Of a DNA stretch of 20,553 nucleotides, positions 1 through 6,977 are shown in pieces. Position 1 is the first letter of the stretch; each line of letters begins with the position of its first letter. A program made the translations under genes and the position numbers. This stretch comes from DASCNA01 sp036011305 (GTDB taxonomy: Bacteria > Verrucomicrobiota > Lentisphaeria > Victivallales > GWF2-38-69), in assembly GCA_036011305.1 (NCBI GenBank), contig DASCNA010000216.1:1-20553 (forward strand), given 5' to 3'. A model generated the notes under the pieces. It was not told the DNA's origin, did not search any database, and saw only the letters and a program-made list of their open reading frames with translations.

Positions 1-29
1 TTATATATAAGATAATGAATAAAATATTA

Positions 30-287
30 TTATTTTTTATCTGCAGGTTTTGCCTGCAAAGTGGAACTCCCGTCAAGAGCACTGTTAATTTCATGATAAG
101 CATTTGGGAAGTAATTTTTAATTATAGTAATATGAATAACCATCATTAATATCAGTAATCCAATATAGGTAGGCCATTTTAATAAAAATCTAAATTTCCT
201 ACCTGTCTTTTTCGTATATATATTACCTATTATTAATGTTCCTATCAGAGGAATCCCTGCAACCATAAAAAAAATAAAAATATTCAT
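30..287 (-). CDS. Small two-helix membrane protein, unknown function
   Basis: Encodes 85 residues. Two hydrophobic stretches are visible, at about residues 1-22 and 38-57, separated by a short basic loop (KKTGRKFR), and followed by a polar tail ending in Lys. This is the shape of a small inner-membrane protein with two spanning helices. I do not recognise a family. The ribosome binding site is poor: an AAGGG lies about 14 bases before the ATG. A 17-codon reading frame on the same strand (295-348, MIKIAEWNYKILEIKGY) ends seven bases before this ATG, so translation could be coupled to it, but that frame has no convincing ribosome binding site of its own. The gene is divergent from kdsB across a 257-base gap in which I see no clear promoter. 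The reading frame is complete; its stop lies near the window edge. Confidence 0.5.
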   Translation of the reverse strand: MNIFIFFMVAGIPLIGTLIIGNIYTKKTGRKFRFLLKWPTYIGLLILMMVIHITIIKNYFPNAYHEINSALDGSSTLQAKPADKK

Positions 288-544
288 TTAATATTTAATA
301 ACCCTTTATCTCTAAAATCTTATAATTCCATTCTGCAATTTTAATCATTAACATAACATTATAAATAAAAACATTAAACCTGCAGAGAATTATTATAATG
401 AGTTTACACAAATACAGCAGTACTAGTGTAATTAAAAACTCAATTCAGAAGAGAAAAAAACATAAATTAAATGGACAATTCATTTTGTGTTGATATTTTA
501 AAAGTATATATCTTTTTTAGATTAATAGATGGGGGAGAAATAAT

Positions 545-1297
545 ATGAAAAAGAAATTAAAAATTGTCGGCGTTATTCCAGCACGTTACGGTTCTTCCAG
601 GTTTAGAGGAAAAATTCTCGCTGATATCTGCGGCAAATCAATGCTTGAGCGTGTATATGAACTTTCAATACAATCAGAACTCCTTGATGATCTGTATATT
701 GCTACAGATGACGAGAATGTGAAAGCTGCTGCTGAATCATTTGGAGCAAAAGCTGTAATGACGGGCATCAATCACCAATCCGGAACGGATAGAATTGCCG
801 AATGTATTGAGAATAATCCAGGTGATATAATTGTAAATATACAAGGAGACCAGCCGTTAATAGATCCCAAAATGATTGATGAAGCAGTTAAGCCCATGCT
901 GGATAATCCAGAAATTTTAATGTCGACACTGAAACGTGAAATTGATGAAGATGAATTTGATGATACAGGTGTTGTTAAAGTTGTAGTTGATGAAAACAAC
1001 TTTGCTCTCTATTTTTCAAGATCACTTATCCCATATCCAAGACACAATGAAGGATTTAAAGCGTATGAGCATGTTGGGCTCTATGTATATACCAGAGATT
1101 TTCTGCTGAAACTTGCTAAAATGCCAATGACCAATCTAGAAAAAATCGAATCCCTGGAACAGCTTAGGGTTCTTGAAAAAGGTTACAAAATATATGTTGC
1201 TGAAACAAAAACAGATAAAACAGCTGGTATCAGTGTAGATACTCCTGAAGATTTAGAGAAAGTCGTAAAAATACTTAACAGTAAGACATATAAATGA
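545..1297 (+). CDS. kdsB: 3-deoxy-manno-octulosonate cytidylyltransferase (CMP-Kdo synthetase)
   Basis: Activates Kdo with CTP to CMP-Kdo in the cytoplasm for the inner core of lipopolysaccharide. The 250-residue length is normal for KdsB. Visible motifs are the nucleotide-binding start IPARYGSSRFRGK (residues 11-23), HQSGTDR (77-83), VNIQGDQP (97-104, with the Asp expected to bind Mg), YEHVGLYVY (about 174-182), ESLEQLRVLE and SVDTPEDL (230-237). Two positions differ from the usual pattern: the Pro of R-x-P-G-K is Arg here, and GDEP reads GDQP. The fold is secure, but the exact sugar acid could be Kdo or a relative such as 8-amino-Kdo. A strong ribosome binding site (GGGGGAG) sits 8 bases before the ATG. 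It is the first gene of a likely operon; the next gene begins 13 bases after its stop. Confidence 0.85.
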   Translation: MKKKLKIVGVIPARYGSSRFRGKILADICGKSMLERVYELSIQSELLDDLYIATDDENVKAAAESFGAKAVMTGINHQSGTDRIAECIENNPGDIIVNIQGDQPLIDPKMIDEAVKPMLDNPEILMSTLKREIDEDEFDDTGVVKVVVDENNFALYFSRSLIPYPRHNEGFKAYEHVGLYVYTRDFLLKLAKMPMTNLEKIESLEQLRVLEKGYKIYVAETKTDKTAGISVDTPEDLEKVVKILNSKTYK

Positions 1298-1310
1298 TAA
1301 GGGAGTAGTC

Positions 1311-2495
1311 ATGAGTATAAACAGGGAATATATTGAACAATTGTATTCAGGTTTGCCTTCAGAAACAAAAGAAATGCTTGACAGAAGTATTTCAAGCATT
1401 GTAAAAGCTAAGAAAAACAATGGAAAAGTGGTAACTGTTGTAGGAAGTGGTCCGAATATTCATGAAGGTGTAACAACATTAATTGCAGAACTCATCCACA
1501 AAGGTATTATCGACGGAGTAACAACAAGTTCAGCCGTTATTGCCCATGAAATGGCAGGTACATTAGATAAAGTAAAAAGAGTAGATGGAAGAAAACTAGG
1601 ATTTTCCGAAGATATATTACCCCGTGGAAATATTTTTGAAGTTACTGTAATGCATAAACAGCTTCACGAAGAACTTAAAAAAGAGATGATTCTTGATGAA
1701 GAACTTATTAAAAAAACTTTAGCAGAAGAAGGCAGTACCATAATTAAAGCAGCAGGAAATATGGCTTACACTATGGGATTTCGTTCTGAAATTCTTGCAA
1801 AAGAAATTATGTTTATAGCTCAAAGCAAAGGAGTTCCGTTTGAAGTTGTTTCAGGTGCAGGCGCAGATACAAATACAATGCTTGGTGCAGGTTATCAAAA
1901 AAATATTCCTGTTCTTGTTACTATACCGCAATTAGTCGGTGGTGGAATGGTAGGCCTATGTATAGCAGATTCAATTTCAGTTAATGAAAGATCAACACGC
2001 ATAGCTGAAATGATGGGATCAGCAGACGTTATTATTGAATCAGGAGTTGCACTCACTCAGGAAATACATGATGGACCATTTGAAACTTATACCGGACATG
2101 GAATATGGTCATACTGGGAAGGATGCAAAACTTACAGTTTACGAGATAAGACATTAGTAAGATTTGATCTTGATCCTAACTTAAAAAAGGCCTGGGATAT
2201 GGATAAAAAATCAAGCACAGTTCAAACTGCTATTGATAAAGGCCTGCCTAAAACTAAACTCATGTCAATTCCGTTCAGAATGGAAATGTCTGGCTTTGCG
2301 AGATTGGAGAAAAGCCTTCCTGTCATTGGTGATCTTGGAGTTTTATGGCCTGTTATGGCACTTAAGCTTTCTGATAAACTTTGTTTTAAACTTGACTTCC
2401 TGTCTTATCCACAGCAAAGTGAAGACGGGCAGAAAATGCGTCAATGGATTGTAGATAATATCAAAGCAATAGAAAAGAAAAAACTTAATTATTGA
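1311..2495 (+). CDS. Deoxyhypusine synthase / LOR-SDH-like fold protein, function unknown
   Basis: Encodes 394 residues without signal peptide or membrane segments, so cytoplasmic. The N-terminal part reads VVGSGPNIHEG (about 43-53), then LIAELIHKGIIDGVTTSSAVIAHEMAG (57-83 region), the order seen in deoxyhypusine synthases and in the C-terminal part of LOR/SDH ornithine cyclodeaminase-type proteins: a glycine-rich turn, then 'region of no return' helices and a T-T-x-x-x-x-x-H-(E/D) segment. Later come GVPFEVVSGAGADTNTMLG (175-193) and ADVIIESGVALTQEIHDG (238-255), which match the LOR/SDH layout. The family match is by eye and distant. The ribosome binding site AAGGGAG is close to the ATG, 13 bases after kdsB. 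The kdsB and symporter neighbours suggest a role in handling an imported or cell-envelope sugar acid, but that is inference. It could be an NAD-dependent enzyme on an unusual substrate. Confidence 0.5.
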   Translation: MSINREYIEQLYSGLPSETKEMLDRSISSIVKAKKNNGKVVTVVGSGPNIHEGVTTLIAELIHKGIIDGVTTSSAVIAHEMAGTLDKVKRVDGRKLGFSEDILPRGNIFEVTVMHKQLHEELKKEMILDEELIKKTLAEEGSTIIKAAGNMAYTMGFRSEILAKEIMFIAQSKGVPFEVVSGAGADTNTMLGAGYQKNIPVLVTIPQLVGGGMVGLCIADSISVNERSTRIAEMMGSADVIIESGVALTQEIHDGPFETYTGHGIWSYWEGCKTYSLRDKTLVRFDLDPNLKKAWDMDKKSSTVQTAIDKGLPKTKLMSIPFRMEMSGFARLEKSLPVIGDLGVLWPVMALKLSDKLCFKLDFLSYPQQSEDGQKMRQWIVDNIKAIEKKKLNY

Positions 2496-2560
2496 TAATG
2501 TACTAATTAGCGGATATTGGAAAAACTTGAGAATATAAAATATAAAGGGGGAAATATTAA

Positions 2561-2590
2561 ATGGGGAGCTTAAAATGGGGGGACATTTAA
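2561..2590 (+). promoter_or_regulatory. Possible 9-codon leader frame overlapping the symporter start
   Basis: The best ribosome binding site in front of the symporter (AAAGGGGG, 2545-2552) is better placed for an ATG at 2561 than for the symporter ATG at 2575. That first ATG opens a nine-codon frame, MGSLKWGDI, ending at TAA 2588-2590, out of frame with and overlapping the symporter start. The symporter ATG has its own GGGGAG at 2563-2568 inside this mini-frame. Whether it is translated cannot be told from sequence. Confidence 0.25.
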
Positions 2591-4077
2591 GAACAGCTGA
2601 TCTTATTATTGTCGCAATCTATTTGCTTGGTACAATATTAATGGGATGTTATTTTGCAAAAAAAAATAAAACTCCTGATCAGTTCATGAAAGCCGGAGGA
2701 AATCTGCCGGGCTGGATCATTGGGCTTTCTATATTTGGCGGATATGTAAGCAGTATAAGTTTTCTTGCTAACACAGGTTCAGCATATTCAGGTAACTGGT
2801 CAGGATGGGTATACAATTTATCTCTGCCTCTTGCCGCAATTGTTGCAATAAAATGGGTCATCCCATACTATAGAAAAAAGAATGTTATCTCATGTTTTGA
2901 ACCTCTGGAGGAAAGATTCGGCCTCTGGGCAAGAATGTATGCCTCATTATGTTTCATTGTTTCAGAAATCTGCAGAATGGGTGTTATTCTTTATCTGGTT
3001 GTACTCCCGGTCAATCAGCTGACAGGAATAAGCATTCCAGCTTTAATAGTGGTTATTGGTATTTCTGTTATGATTTATACACTGATAGGAGGAATAGAAG
3101 GTGTTATTTATACCGACGCCATGCAGGCTGTAGTACTTGTTATCGGTGCTTTGATATGTGTTGTGCTGATACCTATGAATACACCTGGTGGGTTTTACAA
3201 AATCATAAGTATAGGAATGGCTCACAATAAATTCAGCCTCGGCAGTTTCAGCCCTGACTTAATTCATACTACATTCTGGGTAATGATATTAATGGGTTTT
3301 ACATTAAACCTTCAAAGTCTCAGTATTGATCAAAATCAAATTCAGCGTTATGTTTCAGCCAAGTCGGAAAAAGAAGCAAAAAAATCAGCCTGGATTCTAG
3401 CGATCCTCTATGTCCCTGTAGGTGCACTCTTTTACTTTATTGGTGTTGCTCTCTATGCATATTATCAAACACAACCGAATCTTCTACCTCAAGCTTTACA
3501 TGCTGCAGGGTCAGGAGACAAGGTATTTCCGCATTTTATAGCATTCGGCCTGCCGGTTGGAATGGCAGGAATAGTAATTGCTGCAATTATGGCTGCTGCC
3601 ATGAGTACAATGAGCAGTAGTTTAAATGTTATCTCTACACTATTTTGCGAAGATTACTATAAGCGCTTCAGTTCTAAAGTAACAGAAAAGAAGAAAATGA
3701 GAGTTTTAAGGATTTCTACTGTTGTTGTAGGATTAGTCGGTACAGGGGTTTCACTATCATTAATGCAAACTACAAGTGCCCTTCAATTGCAATGGCTTCT
3801 TGCAGGGATATTTGGAGGCGGTATTCTTGGATTATTTATATTGAGTATAATTACATATAAAATTAAAAACACAGCAGCTGTCAGTGGAGTTGTAGGCGGT
3901 ATTCTTATTATAGCTTTTTTAACATTCTCTCAAATGGATAAAATATGGCCGTCTTTTCTACCAAAATACGGTTTAAGTGATCTATTAACCCCTGTATTCG
4001 GAACTGCGGCGGTTATTGTTATAGGCTTCCTGGTTACATTCTTTATTGCTAAGAATAGTAAAAGGCTGAAACAATAG
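2575..4077 (+). CDS. Sodium:solute symporter (SSS family)
   Basis: A 500-residue inner-membrane transporter expected to import a small organic solute with Na+. The family (SGLT/SSS, PF00474) is clear from the N-terminal segment ADLIIVAIYLLGTILMGCYFAKK followed by FMKAGGNLPGWIIGLSIFGGYVSSISF, from IDQNQIQRYVSAKSEKEAKKS (from about residue 249) and from AMSTMSSSLNVISTLFCEDYY (from about 342). About 13 hydrophobic helices can be counted, and the length is usual. The N-terminal region recalls sialic-acid type SSS carriers, and a sialidase-like gene lies 4 kb downstream, so a sugar acid is a reasonable but unproven substrate. The start at 2575 is fixed because no ATG, GTG or TTG occurs in frame between it and an upstream stop. 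It follows the DHS-like gene by 79 bases. I see no strong terminator after it. Confidence 0.85.
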   Translation: MGGHLRTADLIIVAIYLLGTILMGCYFAKKNKTPDQFMKAGGNLPGWIIGLSIFGGYVSSISFLANTGSAYSGNWSGWVYNLSLPLAAIVAIKWVIPYYRKKNVISCFEPLEERFGLWARMYASLCFIVSEICRMGVILYLVVLPVNQLTGISIPALIVVIGISVMIYTLIGGIEGVIYTDAMQAVVLVIGALICVVLIPMNTPGGFYKIISIGMAHNKFSLGSFSPDLIHTTFWVMILMGFTLNLQSLSIDQNQIQRYVSAKSEKEAKKSAWILAILYVPVGALFYFIGVALYAYYQTQPNLLPQALHAAGSGDKVFPHFIAFGLPVGMAGIVIAAIMAAAMSTMSSSLNVISTLFCEDYYKRFSSKVTEKKKMRVLRISTVVVGLVGTGVSLSLMQTTSALQLQWLLAGIFGGGILGLFILSIITYKIKNTAAVSGVVGGILIIAFLTFSQMDKIWPSFLPKYGLSDLLTPVFGTAAVIVIGFLVTFFIAKNSKRLKQ

Positions 4078-4109
4078 AAAATGTTCAGGTAACTATTTAC
4101 CCTATAAAA

Positions 4110-4271
4110 TCAATAAAATAGTTTCCATTCGTTATTTAATTGTTTTAATTCATTTATCGTCTTAAGAGATATTATATTAGAAGCCATTGGATATCTTTTA
4201 TAATCATCGAAAGCAGATGAATAGCCTTTGTAAAATGATCTTATTTTTTTTATAAAATTGGTAATTTTCAT
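4110..4271 (-). CDS. Small basic protein, 53 aa (putative small-protein family member A)
   Basis: A small gene read on the minus strand: residues begin MKITNFIKKIRSFYKGY and end NNEWKLFY. It has a ribosome binding site AGGAAA ten bases before the ATG and a perfect TATAAT box about 48 bases further upstream (4319-4324). The N-terminal part is basic and probably an amphipathic helix. Its residues 10-30 align by eye without gaps, offset by one, with the 41-residue protein at 19415-19540 (I-R-S-F-Y-K-G-Y against L-K-R-F-F-K-V-Y, then a second Tyr seven residues later). No known family is recognised. It is convergent with the symporter, with 32 bases between the two stop codons, and divergent from the adaptor operon. 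Confidence 0.5.
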   Translation of the reverse strand: MKITNFIKKIRSFYKGYSSAFDDYKRYPMASNIISLKTINELKQLNNEWKLFY

Positions 4272-4561
4272 TTAATAATTTCCTAAATCAATATTTTATA
4301 TTTTATCAAATAATTTTTATTATACAGTCTATACCATAGTACAGATCAAATGTTAAATTATAAAATAATGAAATTTATTATCAATGAATATTAAATCATC
4401 AACATCCTCATTAAGAAATATCTGAATTCAATATATTTTCACCATATTGAGAGTCCTGCAGAAGAAGTATCTGACTGTTACTATTGCTATTTTTTTAAAA
4501 AAATGAATAATCATTCATAAACCTTTTTTACCAATTCTGTTATATAAACAAGGATCAAATT
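4272..4561. other. Divergent intergenic region between small gene A and the adaptor operon
   Basis: No further gene is seen on either strand. It holds the promoter of the small minus-strand gene, and, nearer the adaptor operon, an inverted repeat ATGAAT-AATC-ATTCAT at 4503-4518 that could be an operator. A TATATAAA at 4541-4548 is a possible -10 for the adaptor operon, but no good -35 stands at the right distance. The first adaptor gene has a ribosome binding site AAGGA about 8 bases before its ATG. Confidence 0.4.
4319..4349 (-). promoter_or_regulatory. Putative promoter of small gene A
   Basis: On the minus strand a perfect -10 (TATAAT, 4319-4324) lies behind a weak -35 (TTGATC, 4344-4349) with a 19-base spacer, longer than ideal. 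The expected transcript start is about 40 bases before the ATG at 4271. Confidence 0.35.
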
Positions 4562-5740
4562 ATGAAAAACATTCTATATTCCTTGGTAATCCTGTTGCTA
4601 TCTCTGCTATATGCAGTGCCTGGAATTGAGGCGGCACAAGAGTACACAGGAACAGTAACCCCCACAGTAACTTCAAGCTGTGCATTTGTTATTTATACAG
4701 ATATTATCGGCAATTACGCATATATTGCAAGACCAGGAGAAATAATAACCCCGCAGATCAGTAACTCCAAAGGCGAAATAATAAAACACAGCAATGTTCT
4801 GCTTCAGATGAATATGGATTATTGGGAGGCTGTACTTACAAAAAATAAATCTATTTATCAGGCATCAGTACAGGATGTCAAACTGGCAGATATACAGCGT
4901 TTAAGGTATAGAAAGTTATACAAAGACGGCAAAGCAACCAGTCTTGAGAAATACCAGCAGGCAGAAACAGCTTACTGGAATGCAATAATTAACTGGGCTA
5001 ATGCGAGAGCTAATTACATACGATATATTGTCCAAACTAAAAAATATACAGATATAGCTCCTTTTGAAGGATTAGTAACAGAAGATCTTACAACGGTAGG
5101 ACAGTCAACCAGCGGTTCTCCTGCGGTAAAACTTGTCCAACTCAATCCTATTGGAGTCAAGATTAAAATGGATAGAAATACTGCAAAAACGATAGGAAAC
5201 AATACTCCTGTAAAAATTTTTCCTGTTAATTCTAATACCCCGCAAGGAATAATTTACGGTATTTCTGTTCTCACTGATGACGGAATTGAATTTGTTACCG
5301 AAAATTACCCCGTTATTGAAGGCACAAAGGTAATACAGAATAATAATAACCCGATAATTAGAAACTGGTTTCCTGTCGTAAAATTCTATGTCCATAGTAA
5401 CCCAGAAGTTTTAGCTGTAGCAGCCAACTCACTGGTAAAGGATGGAAACAGGCATTTTGTATGGAAGGCTAAAGGTCAGAAAACAATGCAGATTGACAAA
5501 ACAATTGATCATAGTTTTCAAATAGAAAAAGTTTATGTAAAACCGGCTGATCTTCTCCGAATTATTTCTAGTTTTGATAAAAAAATTGCTTTAAAGGATT
5601 GCGGAAATCTGGAACTTTATGATTTGGTTATGGTTAATCCTCCGGTAGGCCTTACAGATGGCCAGACAGTACTTTTCCCTGAAGGAAATTACCTGCTTAT
5701 GCCGGGAGATAATGTAAAAGTAGTAGTTGGGGGTAAATAG
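4562..5740 (+). CDS. HlyD/RND-type periplasmic adaptor-like protein, copy 1
   Basis: A 392-residue protein with a signal peptide (hydrophobic residues about 5-20, cleavage likely after GIEA) and no lipobox cysteine. Membrane-fusion protein layout is visible: a beta-rich start EYTGTVTPTV; a helical hairpin at about 87-158 with the typical turn YRKLYKDGKATSLEKYQQAE; a returning lipoyl-type strand APFEGLVTED (166-175); a barrel beginning QLNPIGVKIKM (193-203); and a membrane-proximal end LMPGDNVKVVVG. Such proteins bridge an inner-membrane pump and an outer-membrane channel. Here there is no pump or TolC-like gene, and two paralogues follow directly. The hairpin is short (about 35 residues per arm). 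The family call rests on layout and motifs. The next gene's ATG touches this stop codon, so the genes are co-transcribed and probably translationally coupled. Confidence 0.65.
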   Translation: MKNILYSLVILLLSLLYAVPGIEAAQEYTGTVTPTVTSSCAFVIYTDIIGNYAYIARPGEIITPQISNSKGEIIKHSNVLLQMNMDYWEAVLTKNKSIYQASVQDVKLADIQRLRYRKLYKDGKATSLEKYQQAETAYWNAIINWANARANYIRYIVQTKKYTDIAPFEGLVTEDLTTVGQSTSGSPAVKLVQLNPIGVKIKMDRNTAKTIGNNTPVKIFPVNSNTPQGIIYGISVLTDDGIEFVTENYPVIEGTKVIQNNNNPIIRNWFPVVKFYVHSNPEVLAVAANSLVKDGNRHFVWKAKGQKTMQIDKTIDHSFQIEKVYVKPADLLRIISSFDKKIALKDCGNLELYDLVMVNPPVGLTDGQTVLFPEGNYLLMPGDNVKVVVGGK

Positions 5741-6964
5741 ATGAACTTCAATAATCATTTAGCAAAATTTATAATTATAGCATCTTTCACTTTAGTATTA
5801 CCATTATATGCTGCACAGGAATACATAGGAAAAGTAGTTCCCATTGTCGATGAAGCACTATCTACCAGTACAGGTGCTTATTCACGCGGTTGGGTAGACT
5901 ATACAGCTAGGTTCGGATCAATTATTACTGGAACAGTTTATAACTCTGATGGTAAAATCATTATACCTGGTACTATTTTGATTGATGGAAAATCAAAGAC
6001 CTGGGAACCTTATGTACAGGCTGATATCATACAACTTGCTGCAGCAAAAAAGATAAAAAATCTTTCTTATGATGATTACAAAAGAGATAAATGGCTCTCT
6101 CAAAAAGCAGCAATAAGCAAACAACAGTTTATAAATGCAAAAAGTAATTTAGAAGCAGCAATAGGAAACTATGAAAATGATATTACAAACCTCGAAGAGG
6201 GGAAAATTTCTGTATCTCTTTTAACAACAAGAGCAGTATTTGAAGGTATGGTTACTTCTATAACACAAGCCAGCGGAAGTGATGTAAATGGTGCTCCTGT
6301 TGTTTCCGTAATACAGCTTAACCCAATAGGTATTAAAATTGATATGCCTGTAAAAGAACAAATAAAAATTACACATTCAACACCTATTAAAGTATATTTA
6401 AAAGGAATGAATAAACCTCTTGGGACTTCACATGTATATTCTTTGATGACCACCAAGGGTATTTTACTCTGCACATTTAATTATCCAGTGCTCAAAAAAA
6501 ACACAGTTCTCAAAGAAAGTGAGACACCAGTTCTCAGGGAATGGCAGGCATTAGTTCGTTTTAATATCAATTCAGGTTCTGAGAATATATTGAGTATCCC
6601 TCTTAATGCAATTAAGAAAGATAATAAAGGAACTTATGTATGGAAGGCCAAAGGGCAAAAAGTAATGCAAACAGATAAAGGTATAGATTATACATTCCCT
6701 ATTCAAAAAATCTATATTCAACCAGGAAATATGATTCGTTATCAAAGTGGTTTTAGTAAGGTAGTCTCTTTAGAAAGTAAAGGTAACCTGGAGCTGTATG
6801 ACCTTGTTTTAAACAACCCCCCTCCCGATCTAAAGGACGGAGAAACAGTAATTTACCCACAACAAGCTTATTTAATGATGCCTGGTGATGAATTAAGAGT
6901 AGTTATTGGAGAAGGTCAAATTTCTGCTAAAACTAAAGCTGTAAAACTAGAGAAACTTCCATAA
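5741..6964 (+). CDS. HlyD/RND-type periplasmic adaptor-like protein, copy 2
   Basis: A 407-residue paralogue of the gene before it. Signal peptide with likely cleavage after LYA (residue 24), leaving AQEYIGKVVP. The helical hairpin spans about 88-158 (YKRDKWLSQKAAISKQQFINAKSNLEAA at its turn region), followed by AVFEGMVTSI (165-174), QLNPIGIKIDM (192-202), YVWKAKGQKVMQ near two thirds of the length, and MMPGDELRVVIG near the end. The segment VWKAKGQK is identical to that of copy 1 and LELYDLV is shared, so these are recent relatives. It carries a C-terminal extension of about 15 basic residues not found in the other two. The start directly follows the stop of copy 1, using a GGGGG ribosome binding site inside the end of that gene. 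A 13-base gap separates it from copy 3. Confidence 0.65.
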   Translation: MNFNNHLAKFIIIASFTLVLPLYAAQEYIGKVVPIVDEALSTSTGAYSRGWVDYTARFGSIITGTVYNSDGKIIIPGTILIDGKSKTWEPYVQADIIQLAAAKKIKNLSYDDYKRDKWLSQKAAISKQQFINAKSNLEAAIGNYENDITNLEEGKISVSLLTTRAVFEGMVTSITQASGSDVNGAPVVSVIQLNPIGIKIDMPVKEQIKITHSTPIKVYLKGMNKPLGTSHVYSLMTTKGILLCTFNYPVLKKNTVLKESETPVLREWQALVRFNINSGSENILSIPLNAIKKDNKGTYVWKAKGQKVMQTDKGIDYTFPIQKIYIQPGNMIRYQSGFSKVVSLESKGNLELYDLVLNNPPPDLKDGETVIYPQQAYLMMPGDELRVVIGEGQISAKTKAVKLEKLP

Positions 6965-6977
6965 AACAGGAGAAAAT

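Noticed and set aside
398..493. 31-codon plus-strand frame upstream of kdsB (begins MSLHKYSSTS)
   Set aside because: Only a weak GAGA upstream and no similarity to the other small proteins; likely chance.
2949..3230. Plus-strand 93-codon frame inside the symporter gene
   Set aside because: Cys/Tyr-rich shadow of a clearly coding gene in another frame; no ribosome binding site.
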